Virus record (IMG/VR): IMGVR_UViG_3300033153_002696
Coordinates: 1-37,589 of that record
DNA: 37,589 nt
Source of the DNA: a virus
Direction: 5' to 3' (one strand)
Part shown: positions 1 to 7,708 of the stretch, piece after piece
Position numbering within the stretch: position 1 is the stretch's first letter
Layout: each line of letters starts with the position of its first letter
Notes under the pieces: model-generated
The model's database searches: none
The model's input: the letters and a program-made list of their open reading frames with translations, nothing else
Told to the model about the DNA's origin: nothing
Made by a program: the position numbers and the translations under genes

Positions 1-114
1 CCTACCCACGATATATCTGATGGGCGATAAAAGCTCTCAAAGGGAATGGAAAACTGTCTCAAACCCAGTGAATTATTAAATAATAATAAACAAATAAAAT
101 GGAGAAACTAAAAA
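1..114. repeat. Terminal direct repeat, left copy (circular genome overlap)
   Basis: Bases 1-114 are identical to 37476-37589. The right copy simply stops in the A-run of the first gene, so the repeat looks like an assembly overlap of a circular (or circularly permuted) molecule with a unit of 37,475 bp, not a biological long terminal repeat. It holds the 3' half of a structured junction element and the start codon of the first gene. Confidence 0.9.
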
Positions 115-362
115 AATATTTTAGAAAATTGGCTAGACTTTGTTTTAGGAAATGGATAAAGGTTTACCAACACTCACACACTTTAAGTTCTATTGATATT
201 GTGGCTACAGAAGATAGTATTCGTTTACAGAAAGAGATTAAATGGAAAATAGCACGAAGTTTTGCAGAAAAAATGCTTGAAGATGGTCTAATTGATTTTG
301 AAGAAGAAATTTGCCCACAAACAGGAAATAGGATTATCCGTACAAAAATAAGAATAATTTAA
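99..362 (+). CDS. Hypothetical small basic protein
   Basis: Eighty-seven residues that I do not recognise. The first 25 residues are rich in Lys, Arg and aromatic residues and could form an amphipathic helix. The middle looks helical, and the C-terminus has Cys at residue 72. There is no Shine-Dalgarno sequence; the ATG follows an A/T-rich stretch. It is the first gene after the structured junction region, and its start is present again at 37574 because of the circular overlap. Confidence 0.6.
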   Translation: MEKLKKYFRKLARLCFRKWIKVYQHSHTLSSIDIVATEDSIRLQKEIKWKIARSFAEKMLEDGLIDFEEEICPQTGNRIIRTKIRII

Positions 363-403
363 CAAAGGGAAACTAGCCCCTCAAAGCTAGTAAGGAGGAA
401 ACG

Positions 404-571
404 ATGCAAAAAGTAGAACAAAAGAAAGACAACCTATACAAATATCCGTTTTGTTCGTGTGGAATGATGCTAATAAGAGGCAGATGGAGAATACCAGAGG
501 CAATTGATCGGTTACGAAAAGGGTCTAAAATAGAATGCTATAGGTGTCAAAGAAAGAAGATGAGGAAATAA
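404..571 (+). CDS. Small zinc-ribbon-like protein (55 aa)
   Basis: This 55-residue frame has two cysteine pairs, CSC near residue 18 and CYRC near residue 46, fitting a minimal zinc ribbon. It is highly basic (many Lys/Arg), which suits nucleic-acid binding. It is one of the few genes here with a clear Shine-Dalgarno sequence: AAGGAGG at 392-398, 5 nt before the ATG. A short hairpin (ACTAGC 372-377 with GCTAGT 386-391) sits just upstream of that site and could tune ribosome access. Function unknown. Confidence 0.6.
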   Translation: MQKVEQKKDNLYKYPFCSCGMMLIRGRWRIPEAIDRLRKGSKIECYRCQRKKMRK

Positions 572-577
572 TTGCCA

Positions 578-616
578 TGAGGGCTGGCATTGAATGGTTA
601 AAAAACCAAGCCCTCA
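578..616 (+). other. Intergenic hairpin
   Basis: TGAGGGCT (578-585) pairs perfectly with AGCCCTCA (609-616), an 8-bp GC-rich stem with a 23-nt loop. No U-run follows, so it is not a standard intrinsic terminator. It may end or protect the upstream message. Confidence 0.45.
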
Positions 617-695
617 CTAATTAAAATGTCGGGGTAGGCAACAGCTAGCTTGTTGATATTAGATAATGTTGGTGCAATTCCAATCCCCCGTCACT

Positions 696-977
696 ATGTA
701 TGAAGAACTAAGAGCCGAATTAGAACCTAACATAACACCAGAACTAGCCCAGAATCAAAAAGAACGCCCCAGAATAGAAAGAAAGTTCAACAATACCTAT
801 GTAAATGGTGCAAGAGTGGTGTTACAAGACAACTGCCCTAGATGTGGCATACTTTTCAGAGTGGAAGATAAAGAATGTGTTTGTGGTTGGAATTATAGAA
901 TGCCCGAAAAAGAAAGATTAAGACAATACTGGGCAAGAAAATTAAAAATTTGTAGTCTAAGTGGTTTGTTTGCGTAA
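696..977 (+). CDS. Zinc-ribbon protein
   Basis: Ninety-three residues from the ATG at 696; an in-frame ATG at 666 would add ten residues. I prefer 696 because the upstream bases form a tRNA-like stem structure and the protein from there opens with an acidic, helical segment. The C-terminal half has CPRC and CVCGW, a zinc ribbon resembling small DNA- or RNA-binding proteins. No Shine-Dalgarno sequence is seen for either start. Exact role unknown. Confidence 0.6.
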   Translation: MYEELRAELEPNITPELAQNQKERPRIERKFNNTYVNGARVVLQDNCPRCGILFRVEDKECVCGWNYRMPEKERLRQYWARKLKICSLSGLFA

Positions 978-989
978 ATGGGCAAAAGG

Positions 990-998
990 TGCTACTAT
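990..998 (+). promoter_or_regulatory. Extended -10 promoter abutting the ATG at 1005
   Basis: TGC-TACTAT followed by six bases and the ATG. If TACTAT (993-998) is the -10 hexamer, the expected start (+1) is 1005, the A of the ATG. I see no clear -35. The six spacer bases include AAGGA, but it touches the ATG too closely to act as a Shine-Dalgarno sequence. Confidence 0.45.
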
Positions 999-1004
999 TA
1001 AGGA

Positions 1005-1238
1005 ATGATAGAACAAGAAATGTTACTCTTAACTCGGAGGGTTATAGCCTTGGAAAATGCTTCAAGGGAAAATTCGGCTGTAGAAAAAAACGGCCTAAAA
1101 GAATTGGAAAGAGAAGTAACACTAAACGCAAACCAAATAGGTAGAAACACAACCGAAATTGATAGAATAAAACTAATACTAAAACATCAAGGAAAGAAAA
1201 AATCCCTATGGGAAAAGATAAAAAGTTACACAGATTAA
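1005..1238 (+). CDS. Short coiled-coil protein
   Basis: Seventy-seven residues, almost entirely predicted coiled coil by eye: hydrophobic residues at heptad spacing from residue 8 to about 60 (LLTRRVIALEN, then NQIGRNTTEIDRIKLIL), followed by a basic tail. It resembles small phage proteins that form helical bundles, but I cannot assign a function. The next frame (1208) overlaps its end by 31 nt. Its mRNA may be leaderless. Confidence 0.6.
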   Translation: MIEQEMLLLTRRVIALENASRENSAVEKNGLKELEREVTLNANQIGRNTTEIDRIKLILKHQGKKKSLWEKIKSYTD

Positions 1239-1315
1239 AAAGAACAGCCCGAAAGAAGAAGATGACCAAAAAAGAGGCTGATAAGTTTATTTATGGAAAG
1301 GTCGCTAAACAATAA
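1208..1315 (+). CDS. Tiny highly basic peptide (35 aa)
   Basis: Thirty-five codons from ATG 1208 to TAA 1315, about 40% Lys/Arg. It overlaps the previous gene in another frame. The charge suggests nucleic-acid binding. It is short, so chance cannot be excluded, but it fills an otherwise empty gap and fits the dense packing of the region. Confidence 0.4.
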   Translation: MGKDKKLHRLKRTARKKKMTKKEADKFIYGKVAKQ

Positions 1316-1324
1316 AACAATATT

Positions 1325-1489
1325 ATGCAAATAGAAAGAGAAGAACAAAAAGCCCAAGAACCAAACAAAAGAGTAGGATCAGGTCAAAGCCCAAGAGTAC
1401 CAACTCATGAGGGTAGTCAACTAGAAAGCCCTAAGACAGCAGGCAATACTGAATCAGGTATGCCTAGCACAGCACATAACGAACAATAA
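1325..1489 (+). CDS. Hypothetical disordered hydrophilic peptide (54 aa)
   Basis: Fifty-four residues rich in Gln, Glu, Ser, Pro and Gly with almost no hydrophobics, so probably unstructured. It ends 3 nt before the terminase small-subunit start, as expected for a translationally coupled packaging-module gene. Function not recognised. Confidence 0.5.
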   Translation: MQIEREEQKAQEPNKRVGSGQSPRVPTHEGSQLESPKTAGNTESGMPSTAHNEQ

Positions 1490-1492
1490 ACA

Positions 1493-1921
1493 ATGAGACC
1501 AAATGAGTTCAAAGAAGAATATATTGACAAAGTAGAAGAATACTTGGCTAGTAATACTGACGAGGAAGTTAGGGTTGTCCAATTAAAAAGTGATAAAGGC
1601 TATGAAAAGTTTGAACATAAACTAAAAGTAAAACTCCCTACAATAGAGGGTTTTGCTGGTTTTATAGGTGTATCAAAGAAAAGCGTTTATAATTGGGAAA
1701 AGGAAAACAGAGAGTTTTTACACGCTTTGGACAAAATACGCATAGAGCAACAGAATAGACTAATAAATATGGGATTATCAGGAGAGTATAATCCAACTAT
1801 TGCTAAGTTAATCTTGAGTTCTAATCATGGCATGAGAGAAAAGTCAGATGTAACAAGTGATGGCGAGGCATTACCCGTACTGGTCAAGTTTTTAGATGAA
1901 AACAATAAAAATACCAATTGA
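1493..1921 (+). CDS. terS: Terminase small subunit
   Basis: This 142-residue protein should recognise the packaging site and load the large subunit. It has a helix-turn-helix-like segment around residues 50-75 (IEGFAGFIGVSKKSVYNWEKE), then a C-terminal oligomerisation region carrying the NPTIAKLILSSNHG signature common in phage small terminases of the Terminase_2/P27-like type. Its end overlaps the large subunit by 26 nt, the classic terS-terL arrangement. Start: ATG 1493, no Shine-Dalgarno sequence. Confidence 0.85.
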   Translation: MRPNEFKEEYIDKVEEYLASNTDEEVRVVQLKSDKGYEKFEHKLKVKLPTIEGFAGFIGVSKKSVYNWEKENREFLHALDKIRIEQQNRLINMGLSGEYNPTIAKLILSSNHGMREKSDVTSDGEALPVLVKFLDENNKNTN

Positions 1922-3149
1922 ATATAAGCCACTATTTGATAGTAACTGGAGAGAAGCTGCCGTATTTGGTGGTAGGTATTCATTAAAATCTCATACAGTA
2001 GCAAGAGTATTACTTATACAGGCTAGACAAAAGAAAATGAGAATGGCTTGTTTCAGGGAATTTCAAAACTCAATAGCAGACAGCTCACATCAACTACTTG
2101 CAGACTTAATTAAACTATATGAGCTAACTGATTTTAGAGTAACGGACAAAGCAATAATAAATACAATAACAGGCTCGGATTTTATATTTAAAGGGCTACA
2201 CCATAACGAACAGAACATTAAATCAACAGAGGGTATTGATAAAGCATGGGTAGAAGAAGCACAAACAGTTTCTAAGAGAAGCCTAGAAGTCTTGACCCCA
2301 ACAATAAGAAAGCCAGGCTCACAAATTATATATACATACAACAGACTCTTAGAAGATGATCCAGTACACCAAAGGCTAGTAATTGAGGGCAGACCAGATA
2401 CTTTGATAATCAATGAGAACTACGACATAGCTATCAAGTATGACATGATGCCCGATAACATTCTGAAAGAAATAGAAGATGACAAGAAAAACAGACCAGC
2501 ATTGTATAAACATAAATGGTTAGGAGAACCTAACACAATGGAAAGAAAGATATACAAGGACTGGAATGTTATAGGTGAAATACCCCACGAGGCTAGACTA
2601 GAAAGATACTGTTTAGACTTTGGCTATTCAAATGACCCAGCGTCAATAATAGCGATATATTATTACAATGGTGGTTACATCTTAGATGAAATAACCTACC
2701 AGAAAGGACTAAGCAACAAACAGTTAGCCGATATACTTATAAACCAAGAACACAGAGCCTTAACAGTTGCAGACTCATCAGAGCCTAAAAGCATAGACGA
2801 AATAAAACTCTATGGAGTCAATATAACAGGAGCTATTAAGAAAGCCGAAAAGACAGGCCCAAAGATGACTTATAACCGATGGGCTATAGGTATAGTACAA
2901 GAACAAAAAATCAGCATAACAAAGAGAAGCGTAAACACAATCAAGGAGTACATGAACTATATGTGGGATATGGACAAAGACGATAAGGTACTAAATGAAC
3001 CAGTAGGCTTATGGGATCACAGCATGGATGCTATAAAATATGGAATAGTAAGTTTAGCTCCCATTAAAAGGAAACAAGAACTTAGAAAACAAATGGGTGA
3101 TAATTATTCAAACAGGGTAAGAAGAAAAAAGGTTAATCTAGCAATATGA
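1896..3149 (+). CDS. terL: Terminase large subunit (ATPase-nuclease)
   Basis: The 417-residue packaging motor looks like a PBSX/Terminase_3-type enzyme. The N-terminal ATPase has a Walker A-like loop GGRYSLKS (residues 25-32; the usual small residues are replaced by Tyr and Leu) and Walker B KAWVEEAQ (116-123, tandem Glu). The C-terminal RNase H-like nuclease shows its acidic residues in DFGYSNDP (Asp241), VADSSEP (Asp293) and WDHSMDAI (Asp374/378). Length is normal for the family. It overlaps terS and the next gene (4 nt). Confidence 0.93.
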   Translation: MKTIKIPIEYKPLFDSNWREAAVFGGRYSLKSHTVARVLLIQARQKKMRMACFREFQNSIADSSHQLLADLIKLYELTDFRVTDKAIINTITGSDFIFKGLHHNEQNIKSTEGIDKAWVEEAQTVSKRSLEVLTPTIRKPGSQIIYTYNRLLEDDPVHQRLVIEGRPDTLIINENYDIAIKYDMMPDNILKEIEDDKKNRPALYKHKWLGEPNTMERKIYKDWNVIGEIPHEARLERYCLDFGYSNDPASIIAIYYYNGGYILDEITYQKGLSNKQLADILINQEHRALTVADSSEPKSIDEIKLYGVNITGAIKKAEKTGPKMTYNRWAIGIVQEQKISITKRSVNTIKEYMNYMWDMDKDDKVLNEPVGLWDHSMDAIKYGIVSLAPIKRKQELRKQMGDNYSNRVRRKKVNLAI

Positions 3150-3676
3150 TATTAGTAGTAAGCACAGGCAGGGCAGGAACTTCCGAAGTAGCCCAGATAC
3201 TAATAGAATTAGGTGTAAACATGGGTAAAAGACACCACGCAGGTGATAAGTTCAACCCTAAAGGATACTTTGAGGACAGAGACTTCCAAGAGCTTAATAT
3301 GATGTGGTTTGTGTTAGGGCTAAGCGAAGAATATGACACTTATGAAAGGTGGAATATGTGGGAAGATAGATTTAAGAAGCTAGTAAACGCCAGAAAAGAA
3401 CCTTGGGGGCTTAAAGACCCTGGAATTGCAGATAATCCTAAACTATTGGCTGAGTATATAAACCTAAACTCAGATATAATCTACTGCACACGCAACAGAG
3501 AGGACACAATAGCTTCCTTTATGAGAATGAAAAACACCATAGCAAGCAAAGCCGAGCATATATATGAGAATCGCACCAAGAATATTAAGAGAATATTAAC
3601 GGGTAATTATCTAACAGTAGATTGTTACGATACTAATAAAAAATGGAAGATAAAGAAGTGGATGGGCCACCAGTAA
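3146..3676 (+). CDS. Sulfotransferase-like P-loop protein
   Basis: This 176-residue protein resembles the sulfotransferase superfamily, which moves sulfate from PAPS to an acceptor. Seen: a 5'-phosphosulfate loop-like STGRAGTS (residues 6-13), then GYFEDRDF (40-47, common in bacterial sulfotransferase-like proteins), WGLKDPG (87-93) and a 3'-phosphate-binding-like CTRNREDTIASF (114-125). It overlaps terL by 4 nt, so it is co-transcribed with packaging genes. Acceptor unknown: a capsid protein, a glycan or a host surface group are all possible. A related P-loop kinase is the main alternative. Confidence 0.7.
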   Translation: MILVVSTGRAGTSEVAQILIELGVNMGKRHHAGDKFNPKGYFEDRDFQELNMMWFVLGLSEEYDTYERWNMWEDRFKKLVNARKEPWGLKDPGIADNPKLLAEYINLNSDIIYCTRNREDTIASFMRMKNTIASKAEHIYENRTKNIKRILTGNYLTVDCYDTNKKWKIKKWMGHQ

Positions 3677-3801
3677 TAAAAACCCTAGACAAAGGCGAAA
3701 AGTTTACTATGCAGATTCCTATCTGCTGTAGAGAAGGGTGGGATAGTTGCCCTCATGTCGTAAAGCCTCAAAGAAATAAAAAGCGTAATATAGGACTCTA
3801 A
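3643..3801 (+). CDS. Small Cys/His-rich protein (52 aa)
   Basis: Fifty-two residues from ATG 3643, overlapping the sulfotransferase-like gene by 34 nt and ending in TAATG shared with the next start. It holds CCREGWDSCPHV near residues 32-43, a compact Cys/His cluster that could bind one zinc. Function unknown. Confidence 0.5.
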   Translation: MEDKEVDGPPVIKTLDKGEKFTMQIPICCREGWDSCPHVVKPQRNKKRNIGL

Positions 3802-4118
3802 TGAAAAAAATACATAAACTAATAGCCAAAGCAACAGCTAACCCAGTCTTTAATGGGCTACCAGACGCTCTGAAAGACCCTAAGAACTACTTAAAGACAG
3901 AACGCAAGATAGTAGCCACAATGGTGTCAGACCACAAGCACACGACAATGAAAGCCTTTATTAACTGCAAGAGATGTCAGGCTAAAGTAGTCAAGAAAGC
4001 TGAAATGATTAAGGACTTGGGCTTTAAGGACTATGAGCAATACGCCAACTGGCGAAAAATCATGTGGATTATTATAAATGAGCAGAATTTAACTTTATAT
4101 GACAAGACAACAACTTAG
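3801..4118 (+). CDS. Hypothetical protein with Cys/His pair motif
   Basis: One hundred and five residues, basic, mostly helical by composition. HKHTT (residues 45-49) and CKRC (56-59) could form a zinc site. Its stop overlaps the SET-like gene by 20 nt, and its start overlaps the previous stop, so it is part of one translationally coupled run between terL and the portal gene. Not recognised beyond that. Confidence 0.6.
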   Translation: MKKIHKLIAKATANPVFNGLPDALKDPKNYLKTERKIVATMVSDHKHTTMKAFINCKRCQAKVVKKAEMIKDLGFKDYEQYANWRKIMWIIINEQNLTLYDKTTT

Positions 4119-4542
4119 AGAAGAAAAACGCCAAAGGGCTAAGAAGATTAAAGAGGCTATAGTAATGGTCAATGATGTTATCAAGATAAAACTTGGTACA
4201 TTTAATGGCAAAGTAGGCGTAGAAGCTATGAGAGCATTTAAAAAAGGCGATAGAGTCTATGCAAATGTAATACCTTGTTTAGTAGATATACCCTATAAGG
4301 ACTTTAAGAAGATTAGGCCTGATGTAAGCGAACTAATATTAAGCCATTTTCCACAGGTAGTAACTGGCTCACACTTTATGTCGCCTGATACTCTTATGCA
4401 GATATACTTACAGCACCACAATAATCCCAATTATGACGCTGAAACAGACAAGGCGTTAAAGAGTATTAAAAAGGGCGAAGAAATAACACAAGATTATAAG
4501 AAAATTAAGGATTACAAGAAGATATTTGCATCCTTTAAATAA
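4099..4542 (+). CDS. SET-domain protein (putative protein-lysine methyltransferase)
   Basis: This 147-residue protein has the motif order of a minimal SET domain, which transfers a methyl group from SAM to lysine side chains. Seen: opening strand GKVGVEAMRAFKKGD (residues 37-51), a pseudoknot motif QHHNNPN (105-111, normally NHSxxPN; the first Asn is Gln here), and KGEEITQDY (125-133) with the catalytic-type Tyr. Size is like compact viral SET proteins. An N-terminal basic helix (2-19) precedes the domain. It sits in the packaging/head module, so virion or host chromatin proteins are both conceivable targets. The altered NHS motif leaves activity uncertain. Confidence 0.72.
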   Translation: MTRQQLREEKRQRAKKIKEAIVMVNDVIKIKLGTFNGKVGVEAMRAFKKGDRVYANVIPCLVDIPYKDFKKIRPDVSELILSHFPQVVTGSHFMSPDTLMQIYLQHHNNPNYDAETDKALKSIKKGEEITQDYKKIKDYKKIFASFK

Positions 4543-4545
4543 GTA

Positions 4546-4554
4546 TGCTATTAT
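4546..4554 (+). promoter_or_regulatory. Extended -10 promoter for the 4561 gene
   Basis: TGC-TATTAT, then six bases, then ATG 4561: the predicted +1 is exactly the A of the ATG. A second overlapping hexamer, TATAAT (4552-4557), is present. No strong -35. Confidence 0.45.
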
Positions 4555-4560
4555 AATACT

Positions 4561-4800
4561 ATGGCACATAATGTTAATTGCATTAAATGTAAACGAACTT
4601 ATAAGTCAGAAGAACCAGATGATGACTACTGCCCTGATTGCTTGGTGCTACACCGACAGCTAATCATAGAAGTAGACGCTAAAATGAAGAACAAACCACG
4701 AAAGCAAGTAATGAGTGATTTACAAAGGTTTGACGCTATAGCAAAGCAAAGAGGTGGAGGATCATTCGTTAAATGCACAGATATGGGCATAAATATATAA
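4561..4800 (+). CDS. Zinc-ribbon protein (79 aa)
   Basis: An N-terminal zinc ribbon, CIKC (residues 7-10) and CPDC (25-28), is followed by a helical basic region ending in a Gly-rich patch. Such proteins usually bind nucleic acid or act as small adaptors. No Shine-Dalgarno sequence; a -10 box lies so close that the mRNA may be leaderless. The stop is 2 nt before the next ATG. Role in the head module unknown. Confidence 0.65.
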   Translation: MAHNVNCIKCKRTYKSEEPDDDYCPDCLVLHRQLIIEVDAKMKNKPRKQVMSDLQRFDAIAKQRGGGSFVKCTDMGINI

Positions 4801-4802
4801 TT

Positions 4803-5069
4803 ATGACAACAAAAAAACCGCTAATAAAAGCAACTTTAAAAAATCTCGGCAAATATTATAAGGCAGAAGGTAAAACTGTTGAGGAAGTAATAGATAAGCT
4901 ACAGCAACCTATGATGAGAGGTGTAGCAGTATTAACCCTAGAAAAAGGCGAGCTAAAGAGAGAAAAAATCCTAACAAGAACAACAGTATTTTCAAAGAAT
5001 TTAAGTAAAACGGCCCGAATAGTGGCCATGAAGAATATTATATTATTATTTAGTGATTTTAATAAATGA
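4803..5069 (+). CDS. Hypothetical protein upstream of portal
   Basis: Eighty-eight residues from ATG 4803 (an upstream in-frame ATG at 4773 lies inside the preceding gene). Basic N-terminus, then a small alpha/beta-like domain. Ends in ATGA shared with the portal start, implying translational coupling. Family not recognised. Confidence 0.6.
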   Translation: MTTKKPLIKATLKNLGKYYKAEGKTVEEVIDKLQQPMMRGVAVLTLEKGELKREKILTRTTVFSKNLSKTARIVAMKNIILLFSDFNK

Positions 5070-6862
5070 CCCCAGACATATACACTTACATTAAGGAGCA
5101 AGAGTCAGCATTTGATACTCAAGAGATAAGAGTTGGCGATAACTGGAACTGGAACTTTAAAAACCATGTCCAGATGATATTCCACCTAAAGAACAGTAAA
5201 TTCTATTCAGGTGAGAATGACTATTTAAGGGCTTTCAATAACATAATGGAACCAATACTTAACCTTGCGTATTGGACAGAGGACATTGAGGTTAAGGACA
5301 TACTCTTTTACATAGAACAAAAAGGTGGCAGAGTCTTATCATTCCTAGTTAAAAAATACCACGATGAGATTTATGTCAAAAAGAACAACATAGATACTCT
5401 AGTAGATGACATCACCGAAGAAGATGTGGATTATGGTGGTGTTTTGGTGCAAAAAGGTGAAACTAGCCCAGAGGTTATTCCTTTACAGGCAATAGCTTTT
5501 TGCGACCAGACAGACTTAATGGGTGGTGCAGTAGCATTTAAAGCAAACTATAACCCTAGTAGCATAAGAAAAATGGCTAAGAATGGCTGGGGCGATAAGA
5601 AGAACGGAGCAACAATAACCCTAGATGAACTTATACTACAAGCTGAACCAGTAAAAGACGCAACTAACGGAATAAAGAACGAAACAACCTCAAAAAACAT
5701 TGAGGTCTATATTCTTAGGGGTTCATTCCCAGAACATTACTTAGAGGATAACGACAACATGGAGGATTACAGCGATCAACTGCATATTGTTGGCTTTTAT
5801 ACTGCTAAAGACAAAAAAGAGGGCGTAACACTATTCAGGAGCAAAGAAACAGACGCTATTAAATTCCACACAAGCAAAAAGGTTTACGGCAAAGCATTAG
5901 GTAAAGGTGTAGGCGAGAGCTTACTACAACCACAAATATGGACTAACTTCCTAGAAATACATAAAATGGCTATGCTTGAGGGCGGAGCAAAGAATGTATT
6001 ATATACAGATGATGACAGCTACACAGACCGAAACAAGATAATAGACATGGAAACTAACGAGGTTACAGTCATTGAAGAAGGCAAGAGAATCCAAAGAGTA
6101 CCAACAGACAACCCAATGGCTGTTCAACTATTTGAAAAGAGTGTTGATTCTTGGTATGAGAACGCACAGGCTCTTGGGTCAGCATTTGACCCAATAATGG
6201 GTAAGCAAGCAACATCAGGTACTACTTTTAGAGGACAGGAGAGGACAGTACATCAAGGTGGTGGCTCACACAACAAACGCAGAGGACAAAGGGCCAAATT
6301 CATAGAAGAACTGTATAGATGGGATATAATCCCTAGAATAAAGAAAGAGATATTGAAAGGCACTAAGTTCTTGGCAACACTTACCACAGAGGAGCTTAAA
6401 TGGGTATCAGAATCAATGGTTGAGAACGAAGTACAAAAACAGCTTAATGAAATGGTACTTAGTGGTAAACCTATCCCAGAAGGCACTAAAGAACTATTAA
6501 CATCAGAAGCCCAAGAGAGATTTAGGAAAGTAGGCAACAAATGGCCCATAGATATAATCAAGGGCGAGTTCAAAGATGTAGAAATAAAAATGGGCATCTC
6601 AATTTCAGGAAAGCAGAAAAATCTTGGTGCAATGTCTGATAAAGTGTTGGCAATATTCCAAACAGCAATGGCTAACCCAGTAGCGTTTCAACAATCACTA
6701 CAGAATCCTGCACTTGCAAGAGCTTTCAATAGCATATTAGAATTTAGCGGAATCCCAGAAGTAGATTTTTCAGATATGATGGAAGCACAAGCAAAACAGT
6801 TAGACCAACCAGTTGATGTTAGTGGCTTGAAACCAAAGACTGAAGAAGTAACTAAGGTGTAA
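5066..6862 (+). CDS. Portal protein
   Basis: At 598 residues, this is the dodecameric head vertex through which DNA is packaged and ejected. Support: position directly after the terminase module and before scaffold and capsid; size; a long N-terminal wing-like region; a central helix-rich stem region around residues 290-400; and a Gln-rich tail with low complexity, typical of portals of tailed phages. I infer the family from overall pattern and synteny, not from a single motif. Confidence 0.75.
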   Translation: MTPDIYTYIKEQESAFDTQEIRVGDNWNWNFKNHVQMIFHLKNSKFYSGENDYLRAFNNIMEPILNLAYWTEDIEVKDILFYIEQKGGRVLSFLVKKYHDEIYVKKNNIDTLVDDITEEDVDYGGVLVQKGETSPEVIPLQAIAFCDQTDLMGGAVAFKANYNPSSIRKMAKNGWGDKKNGATITLDELILQAEPVKDATNGIKNETTSKNIEVYILRGSFPEHYLEDNDNMEDYSDQLHIVGFYTAKDKKEGVTLFRSKETDAIKFHTSKKVYGKALGKGVGESLLQPQIWTNFLEIHKMAMLEGGAKNVLYTDDDSYTDRNKIIDMETNEVTVIEEGKRIQRVPTDNPMAVQLFEKSVDSWYENAQALGSAFDPIMGKQATSGTTFRGQERTVHQGGGSHNKRRGQRAKFIEELYRWDIIPRIKKEILKGTKFLATLTTEELKWVSESMVENEVQKQLNEMVLSGKPIPEGTKELLTSEAQERFRKVGNKWPIDIIKGEFKDVEIKMGISISGKQKNLGAMSDKVLAIFQTAMANPVAFQQSLQNPALARAFNSILEFSGIPEVDFSDMMEAQAKQLDQPVDVSGLKPKTEEVTKV

Positions 6863-6866
6863 AATT

Positions 6867-7103
6867 ATGAACCAGCACCAACAAAATAAAGTAAAGGCTT
6901 TTATTGAAAGCAAAGACACAGCAAACGCTGTTAAGTCTGCATTAAGAGAAGTATTTTTGAAGTCATCAGGTACAGAAGATGTACAGACATTGGCTTCTGA
7001 AAGAATGGCAATTAACTTACTGGAAAAAGGCTTTAAGGAATTAAAGAAAATCGCCAGTAAGAGTGAACAAGAAGTAAAAGAAGGAGGAAATGTAGGTCTT
7101 TAG
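6867..7103 (+). CDS. Hypothetical small helical protein
   Basis: Seventy-eight residues, mainly helical, with no recognisable motif. It follows the portal by 4 nt and contains a GGAGG stretch near its 3' end (about 7082-7087) that precedes no obvious start. Possibly a head accessory protein by position. Confidence 0.55.
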   Translation: MNQHQQNKVKAFIESKDTANAVKSALREVFLKSSGTEDVQTLASERMAINLLEKGFKELKKIASKSEQEVKEGGNVGL

Positions 7104-7121
7104 GTCGTAAAATTATAAGCA

Positions 7122-7127
7122 TAGTAT
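7122..7127 (+). promoter_or_regulatory. Possible -10 box for the 7134 gene
   Basis: TAGTAT, then six A/T bases, then ATG 7134, placing +1 on the ATG. The wider string AAGCATAGTAT recurs exactly at the promoter near 33654-33664. No convincing -35 here, so weaker than the others. Confidence 0.35.
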
Positions 7128-7133
7128 AAAAAT

Positions 7134-7700
7134 ATGAAAAAAATAACAATATATGGCCTATGTGTAGTGCTTGCTATCGGTGCTGTGTTTTACATAGATA
7201 GTATTCGTGATAAAGGTGAAGTAGGTGCTGTTGTAAAAAATCAAGGCGTTAGATTTGATATAGTAGGTACACAAACAGGTACTTCAACTGTAGGAGTAGG
7301 TTTCTATGGTAATCACACGGCTTCAACCACTTACCCTATGAGAATAGGTAATATTTCTGACACGCTGTTTCTTACATTACAAGCTAACGCAGCTTCAACA
7401 TCAGCAGCAGCAGTCTCAATGGTAATCTTAGGTTCTAACGATTCATATTGTGATACATCTACAACTACAACAGTTTTTGATGTAGTTACAACAGGTCAAG
7501 TGAATTGGTACGACATCGGCTCAAATATCAAAGATTTAGCAGGTTCTACCAGTTTATCAGGAACAACAACAATTAACTGGACAGGTTTAGCAGCAGGCGA
7601 TAGAAAATCGCTTACATTAACAGACTTGGATGTTGCTTGTATTGCATTAGAGGTTAACGCATCTTCAACAGTACTTAGTATTCAAGGAATAACGAAATAG
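7134..7700 (+). CDS. Exported Ser/Thr-rich protein, patescibacterial style
   Basis: A 188-residue protein with a signal/anchor helix at residues 3-22 and a beta-rich, Thr/Ser-rich body with STTTT and NASST motifs. Two cysteines (near residues 106 and 168) could form a disulfide after export. I know this repeat style from Parcubacteria surface proteins. Placed between portal and scaffold genes, it may be a virion decoration or a protein sent to the host surface. The sequence does not decide. Followed by a pseudoknot and terminator. Confidence 0.6.
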   Translation: MKKITIYGLCVVLAIGAVFYIDSIRDKGEVGAVVKNQGVRFDIVGTQTGTSTVGVGFYGNHTASTTYPMRIGNISDTLFLTLQANAASTSAAAVSMVILGSNDSYCDTSTTTTVFDVVTTGQVNWYDIGSNIKDLAGSTSLSGTTTINWTGLAAGDRKSLTLTDLDVACIALEVNASSTVLSIQGITK

Positions 7701-7708
7701 TTAAAAAT

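Noticed and set aside
628-692. A tRNA gene
   Set aside because: A T-arm and part of an acceptor stem form, but no 5-bp anticodon stem with a 7-nt loop exists and acceptor pairing is out of register by one base. Kept only as a low-interest tRNA-like finding.
5066-6862. Protease or fused maturation domain in the portal gene
   Set aside because: No Ser-His-Asp or Cys-His arrangement could be placed, and the length is accounted for by a normal portal.
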